Positions 1 to 7,900 of a stretch of DNA of 45,797 nucleotides are shown piece by piece. The notes under the pieces were generated by a model. That model searched no databases, had not been told where the DNA came from, and saw only the letters and a list, made by a program, of their open reading frames with translations. How positions within the stretch are numbered: the first letter of the stretch is position 1; each line of letters starts with the position of its first letter. The DNA is from a virus. The DNA is taken from the IMG/VR virus record IMGVR_UViG_3300031143_000011, positions 1 through 45,797 of that record; one strand, 5' to 3'. A program made the translations under genes and the position numbers.

Positions 1-82
1 GGGTGTTCGATGTTGTTAGTGACAAAGCGTCACCAACCAAGTCACTACTAGATATAGTAAGTGATGCTGTTGTTACTGCCAT
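1..82 (-). CDS. Virion-like protein, N-terminal fragment (runs off left edge)
   Basis: A minus-strand reading frame opens with ATG at position 82 and is still open at the window edge, giving 27 codons. Its start, MAVTTASLTISSSDLV, closely matches the start of the neighbouring 235-aa protein, MATTTATLTLASADML, so the two look like tandem paralogues. The 36-nt gap upstream is A/T-rich and has no Shine-Dalgarno sequence, like the other leaders here. The function is unknown; position after the tail and envelope block suggests a virion or accessory protein. Confidence 0.7.
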   Translation of the reverse strand, partial: MAVTTASLTISSSDLVGDALSLTTSNT

Positions 83-118
83 AATTTTGTTTTTTGTTTG
101 TTATTATTTATTTACTCG

Positions 119-826
119 TTATTCGTGAAGCAATATATGCTCCAAAGTCATTGTAGTCACCACGCTTGGTACTATCATTATATCTGAACTAGTCGCGGCT
201 CCCATAGCAGCACTAGAAACTACCGAGGTAGCATCTGAACCACCACCTTGCACTATAACCATATCAGCTGTGGCCGTTACAACTGTACCCGCATCCACAG
301 AGTGTCTAGCTGTAAAGGTAACCGCGGCGCTTGATACCGTTGTTGTCCAATTCGGAAAGTGCTCAGCATCAATCTGAGCCGCTATATTTGCCACTGTGGT
401 ATCAGCCGCTGTAACCAAAACCCCATCAAATTCCCAAGTTTCACCTGCCACCCAAGTACCACCTATAGTTGCTATAAAAGTTTCTTTTGTCCCAGCCGTA
501 GCGGTCCAAGGAAAAAATGCCCAATCACCAGCGTATAACCTACCCATCTCTTCTTGATCAATAAATACCGTGAAAAACTCAGCGGCAGTTGTTGACATAT
601 TTTTTAAGTATATTTTATTAGCACCACCAGTAAGAGCGTCATCTGAGCGATAAAGCACTTTAGATTGGATTGGGTCATTAAGGAATGTTGTTCTAGCTAA
701 ACCAGTTGTTTTTGATAAACCCGTAGCGGAACCCGCTGTACTAAGAGTGCTCGCTACTGAGAAAGCAAGGTTGCTCGTGAGCATATCAGCAGATGCTAAT
801 GTTAGAGTCGCTGTTGTTGTTGCCAT
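119..826 (-). CDS. Virion-like protein, tandem paralogue, 235 aa
   Basis: I do not recognise a named family. The protein is rich in Thr, Ala, Ser and Val, almost free of Lys after the first third, and has no signal peptide or membrane segment, a composition typical of beta-rich phage structural proteins. The middle (about residues 75-135) has alternating hydrophobic and aromatic residues suggesting beta strands. The N-terminal 16 residues resemble those of the truncated gene to the left, indicating a tandem duplication. The start follows an A/T-rich leader only 3 nt after the stop of the T9SS-type gene, so it is probably co-transcribed. A decoration or tail-appendage role is a guess. Confidence 0.75.
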   Translation of the reverse strand: MATTTATLTLASADMLTSNLAFSVASTLSTAGSATGLSKTTGLARTTFLNDPIQSKVLYRSDDALTGGANKIYLKNMSTTAAEFFTVFIDQEEMGRLYAGDWAFFPWTATAGTKETFIATIGGTWVAGETWEFDGVLVTAADTTVANIAAQIDAEHFPNWTTTVSSAAVTFTARHSVDAGTVVTATADMVIVQGGGSDATSVVSSAAMGAATSSDIMIVPSVVTTMTLEHILLHE

Positions 827-829
827 GTT

Positions 830-2695
830 TTAGTGTTTTATTAATTTTTTCTCTACCGTACCATCATCATAGATGTAAAAGAGTAGTTTATTTTTTGTTT
901 CTTTTATTGGTCTACCAAGCACGTCCGTGATTGATAGTAATTTCTTTTCTTCTTTAACCCTACTTAATAATGGTCCAATGTAAGTTCCATCACAATAATT
1001 GTAGGTTAACTGGCAAATGTCATCCCACTCGTTGTCACAACAATAATCGTCTACTGAAATTACCCAAGCGTAGCAAGGGTCGTTTAACCAATAGGGATTA
1101 CCCGGACCAGTAGCACAGTTAGCATCATAATAGCAGTTATTATTATTAACATTAGCGCTATCAGAGTAGTTGTAGGCGTTAGGATCCATGCAACCCATAA
1201 TGATAGTAATACACGAGTTGTTTTCTGTATTAGCCAGTGAATCATAATTGAGGGCAGTTGAGTCCATACAACCGTACGCAAATTCAATACAGCTAAAGTC
1301 CTCAGTGTTCGACGAAGGATCGTAGTTAAGCATTGAGGGATCTGTACAGCCGAATAAAAAAGGAGTACAGCTATTATTGTCAGCATTCGCTAGTGGGTTA
1401 TAGTTAAACATTGTTGAATCGATACATCCAAATACATAAGGATCGCAGTCGTTAGTATTGGTATTACATGTATCACAATAATTAAACATTGTTGGGTCAG
1501 TGCATCCATATATAAGCGGTACACAAGTATCAGGAGTATTTGCTAGAACATTAAAGTTAAAAGCTAATGACTCCATACATCCTAAGATCACAGGTATACA
1601 CCCACCGTTATCTATATTTGCAAGCGAATCGTAATTAAATTGAGTGGTATCAATACAACCCCAAATAGCTGGAGTGGTACAACTCCCATCATCGAAGTCA
1701 GCTACAAACCCCTGTGAGTAAAACTCTAAGTAAGAAGAGTTGATACAACCAGGCGTATAATAACAAGTGCTATCGCTAGTGTTTGCTAATGAATCATAAT
1801 TTAACGCTAGTGGATCTAAACACCCAAGCACTTTATCTATACAGGTATTACCACAATAAGTTATAGCACTATAATTAAACAGTGGTTGAATAAATGGAGG
1901 TGAAACCTCTTTTATTATATCACCTATAGGATTTGTTAGTTTGAAACCACAGTGAGCAGTTGTCAGTTGAGCTTGTTGTGTTATAAAGAATTTAAAGCTA
2001 ACCACCTCAGGCGCATTTAAACTTATAGTAAAGTCTTGTGAAAAGCCAGATGTTAATATGAATACATTTGTGTCAATGCCCTGTATAACCTCTAAATAAG
2101 AACCCACCCAACCGTCACCCAGTAGGTCATATAGAGTCAAAGTATAATCGCAGTTAGGTATTAGAGACATCCTGTTTGCTAGTGAATTATAGTTGAACAT
2201 GGTAGAATCTACACAACCCAATACTATTAAATCCAAACAACTTCCGTCATCTAGATTTGCTGTTGGATTGAATTGTAGGTATAAGGAATCCATACAACCG
2301 AGAACTGGAGGGCAACTATCTGATATAAATACATGGGTGGTATCGTGTCCAAAATTTATAGAGTCGTTCCAAACCAAAGTATCGTTACATTGTAGTAGGT
2401 AATACGAACCATCATTTCCTCCCCATAAAGATCCTGCCATCCCATCACCATAAGCATCTTTCATTACAAGGTTTAACTCTCCTTGTGGTAAGCACATCGG
2501 TATATTGAAAGAGTGGTAGTTACCCAAGTAACCATAAGGACCACCCGACCCCAATATAGCTCCACTAGTATCCGTTATTTCCCAAGATGTTTCCATTGGA
2601 AATTGATCTAGGTTTATATGTAACGAAGATGGAACACAATTCTGACTAAATAATAGTGTAGGTAGTAATAATAATAATAGTATTAGTTTCTTCAT
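830..2695 (-). CDS. Secreted Cys-rich repeat protein with T9SS C-terminal sorting domain, 621 aa
   Basis: Residues 1-18 form a Sec signal peptide (MKKLILLLLLLPTLLFSQ) of Bacteroidota type. The body has about eleven copies of a 30-40-residue repeat that starts with GC followed by D/E/N and ends with a Cys, with an NYDSLAN-like core; this is the repeat found in many marine flavobacterial surface proteins and may bind calcium. Two domains with a Y/L-GDGM or GDGW core (near residues 75-125 and 180-270) and a Cys-rich segment (CCDNEWDDIC) are also typical of such proteins. The last about 40 residues, with DVLGRPI, FYIYDDG and a Lys-rich end, match a type A T9SS sorting domain. The inferred fate is export to the periplasm and then to the host cell surface by the host T9SS. 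Its ATG overlaps the stop of the thioredoxin-like gene (TAATG), implying translational coupling. Confidence 0.88.
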   Translation of the reverse strand: MKKLILLLLLLPTLLFSQNCVPSSLHINLDQFPMETSWEITDTSGAILGSGGPYGYLGNYHSFNIPMCLPQGELNLVMKDAYGDGMAGSLWGGNDGSYYLLQCNDTLVWNDSINFGHDTTHVFISDSCPPVLGCMDSLYLQFNPTANLDDGSCLDLIVLGCVDSTMFNYNSLANRMSLIPNCDYTLTLYDLLGDGWVGSYLEVIQGIDTNVFILTSGFSQDFTISLNAPEVVSFKFFITQQAQLTTAHCGFKLTNPIGDIIKEVSPPFIQPLFNYSAITYCGNTCIDKVLGCLDPLALNYDSLANTSDSTCYYTPGCINSSYLEFYSQGFVADFDDGSCTTPAIWGCIDTTQFNYDSLANIDNGGCIPVILGCMESLAFNFNVLANTPDTCVPLIYGCTDPTMFNYCDTCNTNTNDCDPYVFGCIDSTMFNYNPLANADNNSCTPFLFGCTDPSMLNYDPSSNTEDFSCIEFAYGCMDSTALNYDSLANTENNSCITIIMGCMDPNAYNYSDSANVNNNNCYYDANCATGPGNPYWLNDPCYAWVISVDDYCCDNEWDDICQLTYNYCDGTYIGPLLSRVKEEKKLLSITDVLGRPIKETKNKLLFYIYDDGTVEKKLIKH

Positions 2696-3057
2696 TAAAA
2701 ATCGCTCATTAGTATGTTATCTATTTCTTCTTGTACATCTTCTAGCTTTGCTAGCATTTTAAAACTAAGATCGGCTTGAAACCTAGCAACTTCAAACCCA
2801 TCTTTAAATATGATGATAGTCGGTATAACCGCTATCTTATGTCTTTTCTGCATCTTTGGACTTGTCATTATATCTATATAGCTAACAGTCTCGCAATCAC
2901 TAAGGTCTTGAATCCAATCCACAGCGTTAGCCTCGTTCCATTGAGCATTGAATTGAGATACAGATATTTGCCCTGAAGCTTTATTTGAAAATAATATACA
3001 GACAAGTACTAGTATGTACATCCCGAATATTTTCCAAGTAGCTGTAGGCTTTTCCAT
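2695..3057 (-). CDS. Exported thioredoxin-fold protein lacking the CxxC active site, 120 aa
   Basis: An N-terminal hydrophobic stretch (about residues 9-29, ending KASGQ) looks like a signal peptide or membrane anchor. The rest follows the thioredoxin pattern: a beta strand leading to FNAQW, a helix, a DI-containing strand, then the cis-proline strand IPTIIIFKDG and a final helix. In thioredoxins the Trp is followed by CGPC; here the same place reads NEAN, so both redox cysteines are Asn. The single remaining Cys lies in LSDCE. It therefore cannot act as a dithiol oxidoreductase and may be a binding or chaperone-like scaffold. It is coupled by TAATG overlaps to the gene on each side. Confidence 0.82.
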   Translation of the reverse strand: MEKPTATWKIFGMYILVLVCILFSNKASGQISVSQFNAQWNEANAVDWIQDLSDCETVSYIDIMTSPKMQKRHKIAVIPTIIIFKDGFEVARFQADLSFKMLAKLEDVQEEIDNILMSDF

Positions 3058-3341
3058 TATCTTAACGCATCTATTTTATTCTCCATTCTTATTAATCTTT
3101 CTTTCAACTCTAGGACATCCTCTTGAGTTGTAAGGATCGTTTGACGTATCATCTGATCTTTCATATCGAACTCCATACGACTGACGTCTGATGCCACTGG
3201 GGCTGGTAGGGTCCTTGCTTCTGCGATATCAGCCTGTAGCATAAACCACATACTAATCACGGTGGCCATAGCTGCTCCAATACCCACGAGGGTTTTTATA
3301 CTTACCTGGAAGCCTGAGTTTTCGTTTAGTTCTTTTGTCAC
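3057..3341 (-). CDS. Single-span membrane protein with coiled coil (spanin-like candidate), 94 aa
   Basis: The protein has a short polar N-terminus, one hydrophobic segment (about residues 14-36, LVGIGAAMATVISMWFML), and a C-terminal half with a heptad-like charged helix (residues 55-94). This layout fits an inner-membrane protein with a coiled coil on the periplasmic side, as in i-spanins, but no partner o-spanin lipoprotein is evident, so the lysis role is only a possibility. The stop overlaps the start of the thioredoxin-like gene as TAATG, pointing to coordinated translation with the exported proteins downstream. Confidence 0.75.
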   Translation of the reverse strand: MTKELNENSGFQVSIKTLVGIGAAMATVISMWFMLQADIAEARTLPAPVASDVSRMEFDMKDQMIRQTILTTQEDVLELKERLIRMENKIDALR

Positions 3342-3349
3342 GCTAGCTG

Positions 3350-3868
3350 TTATTTCAATTTAGTAAAATCACCCGTATAAGAACCTTTCTTTCCTTGTTT
3401 TTTTGTTGGCTGATCAGCTTTGGCACTTGTAGCCATCATCATTCCAGCTACGCCTAAAGCTTTGCCACCTACTAATTTACCAGCTTTCTTCGCAAATTGT
3501 TTAGCTGTGTTTTTAAACACTTTAGTTGTTCTACCCAAAATTGAAGCAGGTTTTTTAGCTACCTTAGCGAGCTTACCAGCTTTGCTAGTTCCAGTTGTAT
3601 TAAAGTTTTTTGGCAGGGTTGTTTTTGCTGCTGCTTTAGCTGACTTAGTAGTTTTATAACCAGGGGTGGTGGATTTTCCCCCCTTAGCGTTAAAGTTTTT
3701 TGCTTTTTTAATTTCAGCTCGTTTGATAGCGTGTTCAGCTTCCTTCATTTCATTTAATATCATCCCGCCTGGTTTTACCGCTGGTTTTTGAGTATACTTT
3801 TTTCCCTGTTTTACTGGAGAGGATCCCATCATTTTGAAAGGTCCGCCCGAAGGTTGTTTATATGCCAT
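3350..3868 (-). CDS. Lys/Ala-rich basic protein with PFKM motif, 172 aa
   Basis: The protein is extremely rich in Lys, Ala, Gly and Thr, resembling histone H1-like or internal DNA-binding virion proteins in composition. Near its N-terminus it has GGPFKMMGSSP, which matches a PFKM/PFKL element seen in three other small basic proteins at the right end of the window. A short hydrophobic Gly/Ala stretch lies at about residues 132-150 (VGGKALGVAGMMMA). No enzymatic motif is visible. It lies between the beta-barrel gene and the spanin-like gene with 8-nt gaps on each side, so it is part of one transcript. Nucleic-acid binding is inferred from charge only. Confidence 0.75.
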   Translation of the reverse strand: MAYKQPSGGPFKMMGSSPVKQGKKYTQKPAVKPGGMILNEMKEAEHAIKRAEIKKAKNFNAKGGKSTTPGYKTTKSAKAAAKTTLPKNFNTTGTSKAGKLAKVAKKPASILGRTTKVFKNTAKQFAKKAGKLVGGKALGVAGMMMATSAKADQPTKKQGKKGSYTGDFTKLK

Positions 3869-3876
3869 GTTGTTTT

Positions 3877-4983
3877 TTAAAATATTACGTAGTTAATTCC
3901 TAATTTAAAGTCATACCAAGTTCTGTTCCAGTATTTATTGTATTTCCCCTCGAGAAAATATCCAAATGATTTGCTATGCTTAATTCCATATATAAGTCCC
4001 ATTGAGTAATCCACCCATTGTTTACCCTCGTATTTGTGATAAGAGTAATCACTACCCTCGTCGAGATGATAAGGCATGAAACTTCCCCAAACGTGAGACC
4101 AGCTTTTCTTTCTGTATTTATAGTAGTCAAACCCTAAGACAACAGAGTGCTGCAGAGTTTGTTTTAATTCGTTTCTTTTTCTTTCAGAGTAATCAGATAA
4201 TACTTCTGGTATAACTAATACCTCCCAAACCTCTGGACTTGTAGCGACTAGCGTTCCATCTGGAGCGAAGTACTCGCTGCTATACACATCCACATTATAA
4301 CCTTCTTGTAGTGCTAAATAAGTATAATGAATATCTCCATTGTCTAACAACCATTCCTCTAAAGGATCATATCCATACGGTTCAGCAAGTCTTTGGGCAA
4401 TTCCTAGATTCCAAGATAAGTTTTTATTTATCTTCATTCTAAACCTTTCCGATGCTTCAAAGTATTTTATATCCGCAAAACCATTCTCTAGATACTCTAA
4501 CTTAAGTGCGAAGAAGTTTATACATATCTTACTATCACAACCGTCATCAGAGCTATATCTAACGAAATGATGTTGATCTAGATAACTTTCGCCTTCTTGT
4601 CTTGTGTAATTTATTTCAAACAAATATTCAACTCCTTTGGATTTCCCCACAATGGCCGCATCACTGTAGTTTGACTCTGTTCCATCGTAAAATGTTTGGG
4701 CTTTATTTTCGTAGCCGAATCTAGCTATTTTACGTAGACCTATAGCGAAGTTGTAATCGAAAGGAGTTGATATTGTCTGTGTTGTTAGTCCATTGTTTAC
4801 AGAGTAAACATCTATGTCAGAAAGCGATGTACCACCATTTACAGCAGCGTAAAACGTAGAGAACTTAAAAAGCTTCTTAACACTCTCTTTACTAAGCGAT
4901 TGAGCTGTTACTAGGTTTGATACTAGCAAAAGCAATATTATTAATCTTTTCACCATCTTTATATTATCACTTAATTTGTTCAT
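3877..4983 (-). CDS. Predicted exported outer-membrane beta-barrel-like protein, 368 aa
   Basis: After a short N-region, MVKRLIILLLLVSNLVTAQS (about residues 10-29) is a clear signal peptide. The mature part has many alternating polar/aromatic strands, and the last residues, WYDFKLGINYVIF, end in Phe, the classical C-terminal signature of outer-membrane barrels recognised by the Bam machinery. A pair of Cys (DGCDSKIC) sits in a predicted loop. The chosen start leaves 7 nt to the upstream stop and has an A-rich leader; a start at 4956 would be equally good and sits right at the signal peptide. A phage-encoded surface barrel could block re-infection or alter the envelope, but this is inferred from topology, not from a recognised family. 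Confidence 0.78.
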   Translation of the reverse strand: MNKLSDNIKMVKRLIILLLLVSNLVTAQSLSKESVKKLFKFSTFYAAVNGGTSLSDIDVYSVNNGLTTQTISTPFDYNFAIGLRKIARFGYENKAQTFYDGTESNYSDAAIVGKSKGVEYLFEINYTRQEGESYLDQHHFVRYSSDDGCDSKICINFFALKLEYLENGFADIKYFEASERFRMKINKNLSWNLGIAQRLAEPYGYDPLEEWLLDNGDIHYTYLALQEGYNVDVYSSEYFAPDGTLVATSPEVWEVLVIPEVLSDYSERKRNELKQTLQHSVVLGFDYYKYRKKSWSHVWGSFMPYHLDEGSDYSYHKYEGKQWVDYSMGLIYGIKHSKSFGYFLEGKYNKYWNRTWYDFKLGINYVIF

Positions 4984-4990
4984 TTTTTAC

Positions 4991-7900
4991 CTAATCGTGG
5001 TAGTAACAAAAACCGCTTTTCGCAGACGTTTGCATCCCACATCTTTTACCACCCTTCTTGATCTTTTTACACTGGGATTTTTTACCAGTAGAATTTTGAG
5101 TAGCTTTTTCATGCACGGTACAGAATGATTTACCTTCCACTATAACATTCCCGCATCTACTACCGCTTTTACCCACAGCAGAACAAACTCCATCTTTTTT
5201 ACTTTTCTTTTTGTTCTCCTTGATAATAGCTACGTTTTCCTTTGCTTTCTCTTTCTTCTTCTCTTCTTTTTTTACTTTAGCTCTTTTTTTTGTAGCAACT
5301 TTCTTCTCTTCTTTCACCTCTGTCTTGATAGCTTCAATATCTGGATCCTTTATACCTAAGTCCCAAGTGTTTTGCCCTAATACCATAGCAACACGTTGCC
5401 ACCATTCGTGACTTGAATCCATAGCGTTATCTAACTGTAGCATAATATTAGATATTCTACCTAGAGGCGCATTTGTTGCTCCCTCAATAACGTTGCCAAT
5501 TCCAGACCAAGCAGGATTATCCAAAGACAATCCTCTTTTTTCAAACACTCCTCTATTGAACTCCTCAGTCTGTATAGACGAATAAATCTTACGTAATTTA
5601 GATCCTATAGGTGGTGAGAACGACAGTAGGGTTAATATAGTATAAGTGTGGTCAGAGTTAAATCCCTTTTCTCTTTGCTCAAGGTATTCCATTATAGTAT
5701 TCTTAACGGTACCAATAGCTTTCCCACCATAACCAATACCAGTTAACCAAGAGTCAACCATTTGGTTTAATATTCTCTCTTTCTTCCCATCAAACTCTTC
5801 TTCGTCATCTTCTCCTAGTGAAGCGTATATAGCGGATTGTAAAGCTCCAAATATTATACTTTGAACAACTCCGTAATAAACAATCTTAGATACATGTGTC
5901 TTGTAATCACCTCTACCATTAACCAGGTCTCTAGTCGCTTTATTCATTACTCTCGCATACTGCATTGGAGTATTTTGAAACGAAAGAATCAATCTACCAA
6001 GTGGCGATGCTTGTTGTTGAGATATCATATCAGGTCTAGCTGATTGCTGAGATACTTCTGTTGTTTCTCTGAAATCTAAAAATGCTTGTGACTCAGCTTG
6101 TTCTTGAGACATTCCTCCTTTAACATACTTCTTAACTCTATTTCTATAAAATGGAGCTCCACCAATTGATATAGCAAAACTATCCGCTAATTGAGTTGGT
6201 GTAAATCCTTTTTTAAGTAAGTAATTCAAAGCTGCTTTAGCTTTATTCTCAGCACCAGCAACAGCTGCTGAAAGCTCAGCTTCATTTATACCCCTTTGAT
6301 TACCTGATCTCCTTTGTTTTAAGTAGGGAGAATTCCATATCATCGAGAAGTCAGTCCAGAATTGTTTTTGATTCCCAAATGCCGCAGCTGCTTTCAGTGG
6401 GTTATTGTCAGTCCAGTTAATGTAATTTGTAGCTGAAATTGTCTGAAGAGTTGCAGATCGCATGTTAAGGAACATAATAGCTCCAACTGAGTTATTAACC
6501 CAATTCATATACGTATTCACTAATCTACCACCACCGGCAGGTCTGTTCTTACCAGTCCTCATTCGGTATAATATGTCTTCTAAAGCCTCTCTAAATTTAC
6601 TACCATATATAGCTTCGATTTTATTTAAGTTCTCCTTAGAAAACACCTGATCAGCGTTCTGCTGCCACTCAGCCAAGAAATCAGCTCTAACATCACCAAT
6701 CGCTCCATCGCTTAGTAGATCGGAGGTTATATTTTCAGCCAACCAGTAATCACCAGGTTTAGAGTAACCACTTTCTTTTTTAGATATTAAACCAATGCTA
6801 TCTGCGTAAGCTTGTAGGTTAGGACTAGCTTCAACATGCTCTACCAGTGCTTTTAAATCTCTTTTTGATAAACCAGGTACTTCAAAACCAGCTTTATTCC
6901 AAAGATAAACTCTAGCAGCTTGGTCATTAGTAAATTCTAATCCTTTAATTTTTTTATTTATTATCTTTTTTACGTCAGGAAATGCTTTTTGCAAATTAGC
7001 ATAATCATCAGCAGCAGCTTGTCTTGATGAATTAATCTCGTCTATACCTCTAGCAAATGGATCTATTAAGGCTTTTTTAAAGAAAGCCATGTCTTGCTCT
7101 CCTTTCTTACCTTTACCTAAGAAGTTGTACAGTAAACCTACAAAATCTTGAGCTGAAGGAGGAATTATACTTTTGTACTTAGACTTATGACCTCTAATTT
7201 TAGCCTGAGCATCTGAGAATACTTTTTTAGACTCAATACCAGTTGTTTGCTCAATTATGTTATTGAAATTTTCGTTCATTTCTTTACTAAACTTAACCCT
7301 AGCTTGCTGAACTTTAGATTTTACATCGAATTGATTCAGCATGTTCTTCACAGCTGTTACGTTCTGCAAGGCATCATCAGCAAAGTAGAAGTCGTTATAA
7401 CCATCACCAACTTTCTCAGCTATCCAATTAGCTTTTGATTCAGCAGTTGAATTTGCTAACCCAGTGATGTTCTTTAAAGGGATGTTCAACCCATTAGCTT
7501 GTAAGAAAGCAAATATAGCCGGTGCAGCCTCCGCTGGTCTAGCCGTTAACACAAACATGTTCTCGGGACCAAACTTCCCTTGTAATTTCATTGCCTTTTG
7601 AAATAACGGAGCTATCTTACCATCAACAACTTTATTAAACTCTGAGAAATCCCACTTGTAACCTAACTCAGTTAATTCTTGGTATGTGCTAGCATATTGC
7701 TCTGCATTTAAGGTGCCTGTAGTTCCATCTAGCTTGGTAAATCTTATTAAAGATTTGCTTGTCGCCAGTGTGTCATCAAAATCTAGAACCGTAATACCTT
7801 TGGCTGGATTAATAGCTCTAGAGAACATAACAGCATCGCTCTGTGTTTTTTTCTGCACAACCTTAGGCGCTAGTATATCTGTGGCTTTGACAAAGGCTAC

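Noticed and set aside
1084-1386. 100-codon minus-strand frame in the T9SS-type gene
   Set aside because: It is an out-of-frame shadow of the Cys-rich repeats; the translated sequence is a jumble of Thr/Leu/Ile caused by the repeated DNA.
1150-2300. Regularly spaced similar DNA segments that could suggest a CRISPR array
   Set aside because: The spacing is that of protein repeats in an open reading frame, the copies are imperfect and there are no constant repeats with unique spacers.
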